Below, piece after piece: positions 1 through 8,331 of a DNA stretch of 64,000 nt; the stretch's first letter is position 1; every line of letters begins with the position of its first letter. A program made the position numbers and the translations under genes. The notes under the pieces are model-generated. The model had not been told where the DNA came from. It saw nothing but the letters and a program-made list of their open reading frames with translations, and made no database searches. The DNA is from Myxococcales bacterium (GTDB taxonomy: Bacteria; Myxococcota_A; UBA796; GCA-2862545): contig JAHQVJ010000082.1 in the NCBI GenBank assembly GCA_019634415.1, positions 1 to 64,000 on the forward strand. Reading direction: 5' to 3'.

Positions 1-2
1 AC

Positions 3-1427
3 GCGAGCCTCTTCACGGGGCTGGCCCCCAGCACCCACGGCGCGGGCTTCGATCACCGCTGGCTCGACAACGACAACGTCACCCTCGCCGAGCACCTCGG
101 CGCCAACGGCTACCAGACCTACGCCTTCTCCGCGAACCCCAACCTGTCGCCCAAGCGGGTCAACCTGCTCCAGGGCTTCGAGCAGATCGAGCTGTCGTGG
201 GGGCGTCGCTGGCGGGGCACGGTGGTGCAGCACACGCGCGACAAGCTGCTGCCCCGCGACGCGAGCACCGAGATCAGCCCGGCGAACCCCGAGCGCCAGA
301 AGAGCGTGGGCTTCTACAACGCCGGGCTCGCCACCCACGAGGCGTTCACGGGCTTCCTCGACCGGCGCGCGAACCGCGGCGAGAACCGGCCCTTCTTCGC
401 CTACCTGTCGTACATGGAGGCCCACAAGCCGCGCGTGCCCTCGATGCGGGCCCGCAGAGCCGTGGCCGACAAGCCCACCATCAAGCTCGGCCTCCAGACG
501 GATCTGACCTTCAAGACCCAGCTGCTCTACTCCTACGGCAAGACCGAGCTGACGGACGAGGAGCTGTCCGCCGTGCGCGCGGTGTACGACGCCACCTTGG
601 TGGATCTGGACGGCGTGACGGCAGATCTGCTCGCGGACCTCGAGGCGCGAGGCGTGCTCGACAACACCATCGTGGTCTTCACCTCGGACCACGGCGAGCA
701 GCTCGGGGAGCACCAGCAGTTCGGCCACCGCAGCGGGGTGTACAACCAGCTGCTGCACGTGCCCCTCGTCATCGCCTACCCGCCGAAGCTGCGGCCGGGC
801 CGCGTGAGCACACCGGTGAGCAACCTCGACGTGTTCTCCACCGTGCTCGGCCTCGCTGGCGTCGAGCCACCCGACACCGACCACCACCGCGGCAACCTCG
901 CCGCCATCAAGGATCTGGCGCTGCAGAGCGTGTTCTCGGAGAGCATCAGCATCGACCGCCTCGGCTTCAAGAAGGTCAAGAAGCTCTACGAGGACCTGGT
1001 GGCCGACGCCTACGCCAACAAGTACCGGGCGGTGATCCACGGCGACCACAAGCTCATCGAGACGCTGGACTTCCACAGCGACGAGCTCGTGCGCACCGAG
1101 CTGTACGACGTGGTGGCGGATCCGCAGGAGACCCGGGATCTGTCGGAGCTGGAGCCGGCGAAGACCCTCGAGATGACGGAGCTGCTGAAGGCGAAGCGGG
1201 CGCAGCTACGGCAGTGGGTGCGCAACGCCGACGACGTGGCCGCGGCGCGGCAGGCCGACGCCAACATGTCCGCGGGCGCCAAGTCCGAGCTCGAGATGCT
1301 CGGCTACGTGCAAGACGACGACGAACAAGACGCAGCCGAGCCGAAGGACGGTGGCGAGGCCAAGGCCGACAACCGGCCGCGTCGGCGCGGCAAGCGCAAG
1401 GAGGGGCGTCGACGGCGCCCCCAGTAG
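3..1427 (+). CDS. sulfatase family protein, 5' end cut by window edge
   Basis: The frame is open from base 3, so the N-terminus, including the C/S-x-P-S-R formylglycine motif, lies outside the window; the first visible residues (ASLFTGLAPSTHGAG) are what normally follows that motif. Downstream is the alkaline-phosphatase-fold signature TSDHGEQLGEHQQFGHRSG, which supplies metal-binding Asp/His, then LLHVPLVIAYP. About 475 residues are visible, typical of arylsulfatases or phosphonate/sulfate-ester hydrolases. The last 15 residues are strongly basic (RRRGKRKEGRRRRPQ), an unusual tail. The substrate cannot be told. It is probably exported or periplasmic, but the signal peptide is not in view. 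The internal GTG at 222 is not the true start because homology continues upstream. Confidence 0.88.
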   Translation, partial: ASLFTGLAPSTHGAGFDHRWLDNDNVTLAEHLGANGYQTYAFSANPNLSPKRVNLLQGFEQIELSWGRRWRGTVVQHTRDKLLPRDASTEISPANPERQKSVGFYNAGLATHEAFTGFLDRRANRGENRPFFAYLSYMEAHKPRVPSMRARRAVADKPTIKLGLQTDLTFKTQLLYSYGKTELTDEELSAVRAVYDATLVDLDGVTADLLADLEARGVLDNTIVVFTSDHGEQLGEHQQFGHRSGVYNQLLHVPLVIAYPPKLRPGRVSTPVSNLDVFSTVLGLAGVEPPDTDHHRGNLAAIKDLALQSVFSESISIDRLGFKKVKKLYEDLVADAYANKYRAVIHGDHKLIETLDFHSDELVRTELYDVVADPQETRDLSELEPAKTLEMTELLKAKRAQLRQWVRNADDVAAARQADANMSAGAKSELEMLGYVQDDDEQDAAEPKDGGEAKADNRPRRRGKRKEGRRRRPQ

Positions 1428-1470
1428 ACAGCCAGCGCCGAGATCGATACCCCCGGTCGCTGGAGGGCAG

Positions 1471-1842
1471 GTGAGTCCCATCGTCCCATATCTGACGTTT
1501 CAAGACGGCGACGCGTCGCTGCGCTTCTTGACCGAGGGCCTGGGCTTCCGGGTCGTCACCGAGCAGCGGGGAGAAGACGGCGCGCTGATTCACGCCGAGC
1601 TGACCCGTGGCGAGGCCGTGGTGATGGGCGGGCCCGGAGACGTCGTGCACGGCGCGGCCCCTGGTATCTACCTCGTGGTAGACGACGTGGACGCCCTGTA
1701 CGCCAAGGCCACGGGGCTGGGGGCCAGCGGTGGCTATCCACCGGAGGACACCGAGTGGGGTACTCGTCGGGCTCGGTTCGTCGACCCCGACGGCCACGAG
1801 TGGACGGTGGGCACCTATCAGCCCGGCCAGAGCTGGGGTTAG
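1471..1842 (+). CDS. VOC (glyoxalase/PhnB-like) family protein
   Basis: A 123-residue protein read from GTG at 1471, chosen because GGAGGGCAG lies just upstream and because the longer frame (from 1351) would run into the sulfatase gene. The sequence VPYLTFQDGDASLRFLTEGLGF is the classic first beta-alpha-beta-beta-beta half of a vicinal-oxygen-chelate domain, and RARFVDPDGHEWTVGTYQ is the matching C-terminal strand pair. Proteins of this PhnB-like size act as dimers and range from isomerases to resistance proteins; no substrate can be assigned. It follows the sulfatase by 43 bp on the same strand, so it may be co-transcribed. Confidence 0.85.
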   Translation: MSPIVPYLTFQDGDASLRFLTEGLGFRVVTEQRGEDGALIHAELTRGEAVVMGGPGDVVHGAAPGIYLVVDDVDALYAKATGLGASGGYPPEDTEWGTRRARFVDPDGHEWTVGTYQPGQSWG

Positions 1843-2118
1843 ACCCAAGGATCCAGCACCAGCTTGCCCGTGAGACCCCCCGCCTGCAGCCGTGCGTGGG
1901 CCTCCGCCACCTGATCCAGCGTGAGGATCTCGGCCACCACGGGCGTGATCTCCCCCTCCTGCAACAAGCGGAACAGATGCTGTAGGTCCTGCGCGAACGC
2001 CTCGGGATCACGCGTGCGATGCGACGCGATGGAGTAGAAGTGCGCCCGCTTGCCGTTCGTGACTGGTTGGTCGAGCTGCTGTCCGAGATGGCGGTCACGC
2101 GCCCGGAGCGCTGAGGCC
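1839..2118 (-). pseudogene. C-terminal remnant of a zinc-type alcohol dehydrogenase / quinone oxidoreductase
   Basis: On the minus strand the frame ending at the TAA of 1841-1839 reads RAHFYSIASHRTRDPEAF, then LFRLLQEGEITPVVAE, VAEAHARLQAG and finally GKLVLDPWV. This is the typical C-terminus of MDR-family NADPH:quinone oxidoreductases (AEAH motif, then GK-x-V-L-x-P). No start codon or Rossmann domain precedes it: the frame is closed by a stop at about 2118. Some 90 residues remain of a normal ~320. The rest of 1843-2306 holds nothing else I recognise; 2190-2300 is noticeably AT-richer than its surroundings. The fragment converges on the VOC gene and overlaps its stop codon. Confidence 0.55.
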
Positions 2119-2306
2119 GATCATGCCCGCGCAGGGCCATTTCCGTCACTCTCGTGGGGAGCGTCTGCACGAACGCGAATGTGGGCACGACACCACCTTT
2201 GCATGCATGCTAGGCTCGGTTACCCCAATACAGTCCTCCTCGTTCGAAGCCGTTTTTTCTCTGCGGCCTCGGCGACGCCAATTGATGAATATTAGTTGGA
2301 GGCGAT

Positions 2307-2828
2307 GTGAAGATCCTCGTGATCGCAGCGGCCGCACTGCCGCTCCTCGTGCTCGCCGGGTGGTGGCGCCGTCGCACGGATCCGGCGATGACCCCGCCCC
2401 CTCCTCCGCCCGGCGCCATCGGCCCGCCCGAGCCCGTGCACGCCGGCGCGTTCCTGCGCGCCATGAACCTGCCCGAGGAGCGCAGGCCCCCGCTTGGGTC
2501 CGTGGACGTCTCGGTGCAGGTGAAGCCCACCGTCGCCGTGCAGGTGGCTGGAGGCCAGCCGGCCTTCCAGGAGCTGGTGGACCTGCTGCTGCAGCACGCC
2601 GCCCACGGCGGACGCCGCGCTCCGAAGCGGGTGATGGTGAGCTGGACGCCCGTCGACGAGGGCGGCCTGCTGCTGGTGGAGGACGACTCCCCCGCCGTCG
2701 CCGATCCGCCCACCGAGCACCTCGCCTTCGTGAGCATGCTGGTGAAGCGCAGCCGAGGGCGCATCGAGGTGAACGCCGATCAGCGCGGCACCCAGGTGGC
2801 CGTGTGGCTTCCGTCTGCGATCCCCTGA
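2307..2828 (+). CDS. membrane-anchored HATPase-like domain protein (no kinase module)
   Basis: Starts at GTG 2307 after a GGAGG four to five bases away. Residues 1-20 form a hydrophobic anchor (KILVIAAAALPLLVLAGWW) followed by RRR and a proline run. Residues ~85-173 resemble the ATPase domain of histidine kinases: FQELVDLLLQHAA sits where the N-box helix belongs, GLLLVEDDSP where the G1 box belongs, and HLAFVSMLVKRSRGRIEV ... GTQVAVWLP matches the region from G2 to the end. The N-box Asn is replaced (LLLQHA instead of NLL-x-NA) and the G1 glycines are gone, so ATP binding is doubtful. There is no HisKA or receiver partner. The function is unknown; it may be a degenerate sensor or protein-interaction fold. 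Confidence 0.7.
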   Translation: MKILVIAAAALPLLVLAGWWRRRTDPAMTPPPPPPGAIGPPEPVHAGAFLRAMNLPEERRPPLGSVDVSVQVKPTVAVQVAGGQPAFQELVDLLLQHAAHGGRRAPKRVMVSWTPVDEGGLLLVEDDSPAVADPPTEHLAFVSMLVKRSRGRIEVNADQRGTQVAVWLPSAIP

Positions 2829-2839
2829 CCGTCTGTGCG

Positions 2840-3472
2840 CTACATCGGGTGGATCTGCTGGGCGAGCCAGCCGAGCCAGGTGCGCGGGATCAGCGCGCCG
2901 TCCGCCACCACCAACACGATGCACGGCTCACCGGGATCGATGCGCTGCCGATGCAGCTGTTGGTCGTCCCGAGCGCACACGTCTCCGCGCACGAAGTGAC
3001 CACCGTCGTCGGTGAAGCCCCCCGTGAGCACGAGCGACAGCTCCGCCCCTTCGTGGTGATGATCGGGCACGCGCATGCCAGGCCGCAGCCGAAACAAGCG
3101 AGGCGGCAGCGGGCCCTCGAAGGGCACCGGTAGGGACAGCTCGCCCACCCCGGGAAACACCGTGCGCCATCGCAGCGTGCCAGGTAGCAGCGCGGCGAGC
3201 GGTGCAGGCAACACCCCCTCGGGATCGTGCCGACGAGGCGTCGGCGAGGGCAGCGGAGCGTCGAGGCCCGCCAGGGTGGCCGCGAGCAGATCCGCCCCAG
3301 GCCCGCGCGGCTCCTCGGCCAGGGCGAAGCCCACCTGCACGGCGAGCTCGTGACGATGCCGACAGTCGGGACACAGGGTCAGGTGGCACGCGACCAGCAG
3401 CGACAGCCCGGCCGACGCCGAGTGCGTGGCGTGGGCCAGGATCTGCTCCTCCGTCAGGTGATGCTTGGTCAT
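2840..3472 (-). CDS. chrR: ChrR-type anti-sigma factor (zinc N-terminal domain plus cupin)
   Basis: A 210-residue protein whose ATG overlaps the stop of the sigma gene (ATGA), implying translational coupling. The N-terminal zinc anti-sigma domain has His at 4/5 and H30-x3-C34-x2-C37 (ACHLTLCPDC), the same layout as Rhodobacter ChrR (H6, H31, C35, C38). The C-terminal cupin has H-x-H-x3-E (HHHEGAE), a further His in QQLH, and the expected beta-barrel length. In the Rhodobacter system the N-domain sequesters the sigma factor and the cupin is needed for release by singlet oxygen; by family this should be a cytoplasmic singlet-oxygen responsive anti-sigma. It is the last gene of the operon that starts at 9366. 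Confidence 0.88.
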   Translation of the reverse strand: MTKHHLTEEQILAHATHSASAGLSLLVACHLTLCPDCRHRHELAVQVGFALAEEPRGPGADLLAATLAGLDAPLPSPTPRRHDPEGVLPAPLAALLPGTLRWRTVFPGVGELSLPVPFEGPLPPRLFRLRPGMRVPDHHHEGAELSLVLTGGFTDDGGHFVRGDVCARDDQQLHRQRIDPGEPCIVLVVADGALIPRTWLGWLAQQIHPM

Positions 3473-4014
3473 CGGGTGGACCCCAACATGCCACGGAGTC
3501 GGCCGAAGGCGAGCCGCACCCGGCTCTTGACGGTGCCCAGCGCCACGCCCGACTCGCTGGCGATGGTCGCCAGGCTCTTGTGCTCGAAGTAGGCCTGCGT
3601 CAAGACCTGGAGCTGATCGTCGGGAAGCTCCTGCAGTGCCTCCCGCACCTGGGTGGCCATGCGGAGCCGATGCACGTCGTCGTCGGCCCGCGCGATGTTC
3701 CCGTCGACGTAGGCGGGATCGAGCGGATCCACCTCGAAGCGGGGTCGGCGGAGGTGATCGGCACGGGCGTTGCGCGCGATGGCATACACCCACGTCGACA
3801 CCGCCGCTCGCGACGGATCGAACTGCTCCGCCTTGTGCCACACGGCCGTCATCACCTCCTGGACCATCTCGTCACACAGGGCGCCGTCGAAGCCCGACCG
3901 ACGGAAGTAGCCCCACAGCCGAGGCGCGAGGCGCTCGAACAGCTCGGCGAACGCCGCGCGGTCGCGCGCCTGCGCGATGCGGTGCATGAGATCGGGCATG
4001 GGCTGTGCCTGCAT
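3469..4014 (-). CDS. rpoE: RNA polymerase ECF sigma factor, ECF11 (RpoE-ChrR) type
   Basis: A 181-residue ECF sigma factor: region 2 (FAELFERLAPRLWGYFRRSG ... STWVYAIARNARADHLRR, residues ~20-95) and region 4 (LQELPDDQLQVLTQAYFEHKSLATIASESGVALGTVKSRVRLAFGRLR, ~125-175). The KSLATIA ... GTVKSRVRLA helix-turn-helix and the downstream ChrR place it in the ECF11 group. It overlaps chrR by four bases. An ECF11-like promoter (4050-4021) ends six bases before the ATG at 4014, so the transcript may be leaderless; a second ATG at 3999 (MPDLMHR) is an alternative start. The upstream TPR gene ends within the promoter -35 element. Confidence 0.92.
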   Translation of the reverse strand: MQAQPMPDLMHRIAQARDRAAFAELFERLAPRLWGYFRRSGFDGALCDEMVQEVMTAVWHKAEQFDPSRAAVSTWVYAIARNARADHLRRPRFEVDPLDPAYVDGNIARADDDVHRLRMATQVREALQELPDDQLQVLTQAYFEHKSLATIASESGVALGTVKSRVRLAFGRLRGMLGSTR

Positions 4015-4020
4015 CAGCCA

Positions 4021-4050
4021 TGGATACGGAGGGCGACCTCGCTTGGATCA
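4021..4050 (-). promoter_or_regulatory. ECF11-type promoter of rpoE-chrR
   Basis: On the minus strand: TGATCC at 4050-4045, an 18-base spacer, then TATCCA at 4026-4021. This matches the TGATCC-N18-TA architecture I know from Rhodobacter RpoE targets. The TGA of the -35 box is also the stop codon of the upstream TPR gene. The expected transcription start falls at about 4014, the rpoE ATG. Confidence 0.7.
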
Positions 4051-5280
4051 CCCATCCAGTCGATCGCGCAGCTCCGCGAGCAGCCGGGGATCGGCAGCTG
4101 GGTTGATGGCCATGGCCATCCGCAGGTGCTCGGCGGCAGCATCGGGATCGGCGGCGGCGGCGGCGATCAGCCCGCGGGTGAGGTGCAGACCAGCACAGGC
4201 CGTGCCCACGGCGAGGGCCCGGTCGCTGGCCTCGCGCGCGTCCTGCAGACGTCCGGCGCGCAGCAACGCCAGCGCGAGCGTGTCGAGGTTGTGCACCGTG
4301 GGCCGGCCGTGGGCCGCTTGCTGCGCCAAGCGAACGGCGCGATCCGGCTGCACGGACCGACGCGCCAGATCCGCCGCCACCGCGCGCGGGTCCTCCGCCA
4401 CCCGGAGGGCGACCCGCCGACGCAGCTCGCCGGCCTCCTCGGCATCACCCTGCGCCTCGGTCAGCTCGGCCAGCAACAGCTGATCGGCCACCTGCGGATG
4501 GTCCTTCACGAGGTCGCGCAGCTCCTCGATGGCCCCTCGAGGGTCACCCTCCGCGAGGTGCGCACGGCCGAGAACAGATCGAGCGGGCGGGTAGTCCTCC
4601 ACCAGCGCCAGTGCGGCTCGAGCCGCCACCATCGCCCGCTGCGGCTCCCCCGCTTGCAGCTGCAGGTGGGCCAGATCCACCAGACAGTAGGCGGTGGGCT
4701 CGGGCAACCCGGGGCCCCCCGCTCGCACGGCGCGCTCCATCAACGAGATGGCCCCCGGCAGATCCCCCAGCAGCCAGCGCAGGTGGGCGCCGCGGTTGTA
4801 GCTGCGCAGATCCGGTCGCCGGTCCAGCGCCGTCTGCAGCACGTCGTGGGCCTGCTCGTAGCGACCGAGCTCCAGCAGCGCGTCGCCGTGCAGCAGCAGC
4901 AGCGTGACGTCCTCGGGGTACAGCGCGCGCGCCTCGCTCGCGAGCGCCTCCGCCGCCGCGAACCGGTGCCGGTCGTGGGTGGTGCGGATCCGGACCTGCA
5001 GCGCCGGCAGGTGCTCGGGCTGCAGCGCCAAGGCCGCCAGGGCCGCATCCTCGGCGTAGCGAGAGAAGATCTCGGCGCCGGTCTGTCGCTTGTGCTGCAG
5101 CAGCGCCACCGCCAGCTCCGCCCAGGCATCGGCGTCGGTGGGTCGGTCGCGCGCGGCGCGCAGAGGCGCCAGAAGCGACGCCTCCGATGCCGCTGGCTCG
5201 TACGCCAGCGCCACCGCACCGGGCGTGGGTGCCGCAGGCACCTCGGGGGACACACACCCCCACAACAGCGCCCAGATCAT
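4048..5280 (-). CDS. TPR-repeat lipoprotein
   Basis: A 410-residue protein. The start at ATG 5280 is chosen because it overlaps the stop of the HupE-like gene (ATGA) and gives a short signal peptide with a lipobox-like MIWALLWGC. The frame stays open further upstream only as a shadow. The body is a series of helical pairs with TPR spacing: DADAWAELAVALLQHKR, DVTLLLLHGDALLELGRYEQAHDVLQTAL, PTAYCLVDLAHLQLQAGEPQRAMVAARAAL, PPARSVLGRAHLAEGDPRGAIEELRDL and others, about nine in all. The likely role is as an envelope scaffold or assembly factor for the DUF4331/HupE-like products encoded upstream in the same operon; this is inference. Confidence 0.85.
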   Translation of the reverse strand: MIWALLWGCVSPEVPAAPTPGAVALAYEPAASEASLLAPLRAARDRPTDADAWAELAVALLQHKRQTGAEIFSRYAEDAALAALALQPEHLPALQVRIRTTHDRHRFAAAEALASEARALYPEDVTLLLLHGDALLELGRYEQAHDVLQTALDRRPDLRSYNRGAHLRWLLGDLPGAISLMERAVRAGGPGLPEPTAYCLVDLAHLQLQAGEPQRAMVAARAALALVEDYPPARSVLGRAHLAEGDPRGAIEELRDLVKDHPQVADQLLLAELTEAQGDAEEAGELRRRVALRVAEDPRAVAADLARRSVQPDRAVRLAQQAAHGRPTVHNLDTLALALLRAGRLQDAREASDRALAVGTACAGLHLTRGLIAAAAADPDAAAEHLRMAMAINPAADPRLLAELRDRLDG

Positions 5281-6323
5281 GCGCCACCTCCCGCCAGCCG
5301 CTGCGTCACCCACAGCACGGACAGCGCCGCGATGGCCAGCGAGCCCCCCTGCATCACCACCATGCGGTACAGCGCCGCGCGCCGGGCGAGCCACGCCAGG
5401 GGCAGGATGGTCAGGGCCACCACCGCCAGCTGGGCGAGCTCGATACCCACGTTGAACGACAGCAACGCGAGCACGCGCTGGGTGGTGGGCAGCCCCAGCT
5501 CGGCCAGCACCGACGAGAAGCCGAAGCCGTGGACGAGCCCGAAGCCCAGGGCGAGCAGGGGCCGGTGGCCGGCGTTGCCGTCAGGCTGCGCGATGTTCAG
5601 AGCAGCGGCCACACCAATGGAGGCAGCGATGGCCACCTCCACCCAGGCGCCTGCCACCGTGACCCACTGGCTGGCCGCAGCGACGAGCGTGATGCTGTGG
5701 CCCACCGTGAACGCGGTGACGATGAGGCCCAGCTGCCGCAGCGCATGGGGCCGCCCCAGTCGCCGGGCGGTGGGACCGGCCACGAACAGCAGGCACAGCA
5801 GGAACAGCACGTGATCGTAGCCGGTGATCAGGTGCACACCGCCCTGCCAGAGGAAGGCAGCCACCACCTGCATCGCCGTGCGTCGCTCGCCCACGACGGC
5901 CTGGGGACGGGTGGCGTCGAGCACCAGCACCGATGCGTGCTCCCCCACCCCGGTCACGAGCATCGTCTGCTCCCCGAGGGGGGCGTCGGGCAGCGTAGCG
6001 TCGCGCAGGGTGATCTCCCCCGCGCCGCACGACAGCTCGCTGCGCACCGCGACCGCATCCGCCACCGCGAGCCTGGACGACGAGATCGCACAGGGGCCCG
6101 ACGGCGTGTGGGCCGACAGGCCCTCCATCATCCAGTCCACGAGGGCGACTTCGTGCCGGACAGCGTCGGCGCGCGGCACCCCCAGGGCACCGAGGACCGC
6201 CTCGGTGGGGGCGCGCACCGTGATCTCGGCGCTGTCCACCACAGCCACCGTGCGGTTCACCCCACCGTGCGCCTGTGCCAGGCCCGGCACGAAGCACGCC
6301 AGCCATATCCACCAGCGCATCAT
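5277..6323 (-). CDS. HupE/UreJ-family membrane protein
   Basis: A 348-residue protein starting at the first of two ATGs (6323) after GGAGGAGCG. A signal peptide (to ...FVPGLAQAHGG) leads into a ~150-residue extracytoplasmic beta-rich part, then six or seven membrane segments. Family hallmarks of the HupE/UreJ_2 group are visible: GVHLITGYDHVLFLLCLLF, VTAFTVGHSITL, WVEVAIAASI, LVHGFGFSSVL and LLSFNVGIELAQL, with conserved His/Asp that may bind metal. Relatives are proposed nickel or cobalt permease accessories, but the long extracytoplasmic domain marks the subfamily often found near TPR and DUF4331 genes. Four-base overlaps on both sides show tight coupling. Confidence 0.85.
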   Translation of the reverse strand: MMRWWIWLACFVPGLAQAHGGVNRTVAVVDSAEITVRAPTEAVLGALGVPRADAVRHEVALVDWMMEGLSAHTPSGPCAISSSRLAVADAVAVRSELSCGAGEITLRDATLPDAPLGEQTMLVTGVGEHASVLVLDATRPQAVVGERRTAMQVVAAFLWQGGVHLITGYDHVLFLLCLLFVAGPTARRLGRPHALRQLGLIVTAFTVGHSITLVAAASQWVTVAGAWVEVAIAASIGVAAALNIAQPDGNAGHRPLLALGFGLVHGFGFSSVLAELGLPTTQRVLALLSFNVGIELAQLAVVALTILPLAWLARRAALYRMVVMQGGSLAIAALSVLWVTQRLAGGGA

Positions 6324-6916
6324 CGCTCCTCCCCACCCTGCACACGCAAGGTGGGCTGCATGCCCTGGGCGCGAAGCTGCGAGCCACGCTGCCGCAGCTG
6401 CGACAGGTCGCTGCGAGCGCCGTGAGAGCTGCCCCAGCGCTCGTCGGATCGGGCCTGCCGCGCAGCGAGCACCGTCACGTCGTCGAAGGCGACCTGCGTG
6501 TAGTCCTCGGGCGAGAACCGGAAGGTGTTCAGCGTGCCTTCCACCGTGAGCACACACGCCTCGTGGGGGGCGCACAGGGTGGACAGCCGCTCGAAGCCCT
6601 CTTCGTCGAGGTTCAGCTTCGGCAGCCACCCTTGCCGGATCACACCCGCCACCTGCGCGCCGTCGAAGGGCAGCACGTTGCAGCGGCGAGGCGAGGCACA
6701 CAGCAGCGGCAGGATCGCGACCTCCCACAACAGCCGCTGCCCCTGCCAACGCGCACGCACCTCGTGGTACCCGCGCGGCTCGCTGGTGGCTTCTGCCGCC
6801 ACGATGTCGTCGAGCAGCTCGTACTGCGTGGACTGTGCGAGGGGTTCGGGACCTTCCTGGGAAGGTGCTGGGTCTGTCGGGGTGACGCACCCCAGCAAGG
6901 ACAAGGCGAGCAGCAT
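6320..6916 (-). CDS. lipoprotein of unknown function
   Basis: A 198-residue protein with a very short lipoprotein signal (MLLALSLLGC) followed by an acidic/proline linker. The remaining ~150 residues show no domain I recognise: beta-rich segments such as HEVRARWQGQRLLWEVAILPLLC and ACVLTVEGTLNTFRFSPEDYTQVAFDDVTVLAAR, two well-separated Cys pairs (LLCASPRRC, LCAPHEAC) that may form disulfides, and a Gln/Arg-rich C-terminus. Its stop overlaps the start of the HupE-like gene, so it very likely works with that protein. It is probably anchored on the periplasmic side. Confidence 0.75.
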   Translation of the reverse strand: MLLALSLLGCVTPTDPAPSQEGPEPLAQSTQYELLDDIVAAEATSEPRGYHEVRARWQGQRLLWEVAILPLLCASPRRCNVLPFDGAQVAGVIRQGWLPKLNLDEEGFERLSTLCAPHEACVLTVEGTLNTFRFSPEDYTQVAFDDVTVLAARQARSDERWGSSHGARSDLSQLRQRGSQLRAQGMQPTLRVQGGEER

Positions 6917-6969
6917 GGCAGAGCCTCGAGCGGTGCCGGAGCCCCCGAGGGAGGCCCCAGCAGGAAGGA

Positions 6970-8310
6970 TCAGGGGTTTCCGGACAGGGGGCGCGGCAGG
7001 TAGGGGAACGTCGCCAGGGGTGGCGGCAGATCGGAGGCGTCCACACCGTCGCCCAGCGGCACGTTGAAGGGAATGGCCGTGGCATCACACGCCGCCGACG
7101 CCATCACGTCCAGCGCATCGTCGAGCAGCGTGCGTCCGTTCGGCATGCCGCTGTCCGCCGCTGTCTGGCCCTCCCGGATGTCGAGGCGCAGCAGATCGGC
7201 GGGCTGCGTGCCGTAGGGGCTGATCAGGGCCAGCAGGTCATTGCGCGGCGCATCTTGGCACTCCACGCCGAACAGCGCCTCGAACAGCACCGGCAGCTCC
7301 GGATCCAGCACGAAGCCACCGATGGTGTCGACGTCCTGACCCGGTGCGGTGCGCATGAACTTGTCCTTGGTACCCACTCCCACCACCACCTCGCTGATCA
7401 GCGGCAGGCCGAGGCGAGAGACCTGCACGAAGTGCCCGAGGTCGATGGCGGAGAACTCGTCGCGAGAGCCCCCGCGGATGGTCACGCGGCGCCTCGCCGA
7501 GTTGCAATACACGCCCACGGCATCGGTGCCCTGGACGTCTCCCACGGAGTCCGGCCGCTCGCCGTTGTAGCCCACCCGATCCAGCGGCAGCTGCATGGCG
7601 AGGGTCATCACGTTGAAGTCGGACGTGGTGTTGGTGGCGGTCGCGTCGTAGGAGAGCAGGTCGAAGGTCTGCTCCAGATCGACGTAGAAGTACTCCCGCC
7701 GCGGCCCAGCGAAGAACATGCCCTCACCCGGCACGCTGGCGATGGCGGCGTCGGCCGCAGCGTCGTAGTCGGCATCCGTGGGAAAGGTCGACTGCCCCAC
7801 GTACCAGGGCGCCTGGTCCAGGTCCCTCGCCAGGGTGTCGTAGTCGATGTCGATCAGGTAGCCGGAGCTGTCGTACGTCCAGTCCAGCCGGATCACGTCG
7901 TAGGTGGTGCGGTGCTGCTGGGTGGTGTCGTTGGGGGCGGTGATGGGACCCACGTTGTACAGGAACGAGTCGGGGTTGGTGAACTCCGTCTCGAAGTCGA
8001 AGTAGAAGCTCACGTCCACGTTGGCATCACCGTTGTTGTCGACGTGACAGCCGTAGATCACGTCGTCGGCGAAGCGCCAGAAGTTGGGTCCGGAGCCGGG
8101 GATCAGCAGCGGCATGTAGTTGCCGAGGATCACCAGCTCCTCGGCGCCCGCGGGTCCCGCCAGGAAGGCGTACACATCGGTGTTGTCGGCGTAGGGATCG
8201 GCCGTGATGGCCGGGGCGTCCCGGTGGCTGCTGGCAGCCGCGGGCTCGGCGAAGAGCGTGGCCGCGGCGCACACCAGTGCACCCGCCACCCAGGGGTTGA
8301 CGCATCTCAT
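6970..8310 (-). CDS. DUF4331 family exported protein
   Basis: A 446-residue protein with a clear signal peptide (to ...LFAEPAAASSHRDAP). The mature N-terminus ASSHRDAPAITADPYADNTDVYAFLAGP is diagnostic of DUF4331, and the body (FADDVIYGCHVDNNGDANVDVSFYFDFETEF, QTFDLLSYDATATNTTSDFNVMTLAMQLP, GLPLISEVVVGVGTKDKF) keeps the family pattern to the end. The biochemical function of the family is unknown; members are exported and often sit beside TPR and HupE/UreJ-like genes as here. An A-rich leader (8311-8331) with GGAG separates it from the upstream lipoprotein gene. Confidence 0.9.
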   Translation of the reverse strand: MRCVNPWVAGALVCAAATLFAEPAAASSHRDAPAITADPYADNTDVYAFLAGPAGAEELVILGNYMPLLIPGSGPNFWRFADDVIYGCHVDNNGDANVDVSFYFDFETEFTNPDSFLYNVGPITAPNDTTQQHRTTYDVIRLDWTYDSSGYLIDIDYDTLARDLDQAPWYVGQSTFPTDADYDAAADAAIASVPGEGMFFAGPRREYFYVDLEQTFDLLSYDATATNTTSDFNVMTLAMQLPLDRVGYNGERPDSVGDVQGTDAVGVYCNSARRRVTIRGGSRDEFSAIDLGHFVQVSRLGLPLISEVVVGVGTKDKFMRTAPGQDVDTIGGFVLDPELPVLFEALFGVECQDAPRNDLLALISPYGTQPADLLRLDIREGQTAADSGMPNGRTLLDDALDVMASAACDATAIPFNVPLGDGVDASDLPPPLATFPYLPRPLSGNP

Positions 8311-8331
8311 GACACAAACTCCAGTGTGTTT

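Noticed and set aside
1556..2188. Minus-strand 210-codon frame beginning MPTFAFVQTLPTRVTEMALRG
   Set aside because: Mostly antisense to the VOC gene and out of frame with the recognisable quinone oxidoreductase tail; Arg/Ser-rich translation, so probably not coding.
3202..5814. 870-codon open frame on the plus strand
   Set aside because: It lies antisense to chrR, rpoE, the TPR gene and the HupE-like gene, which have clear motifs; its translation is Arg/Gln/Gly-rich without domains. It is a high-GC shadow.
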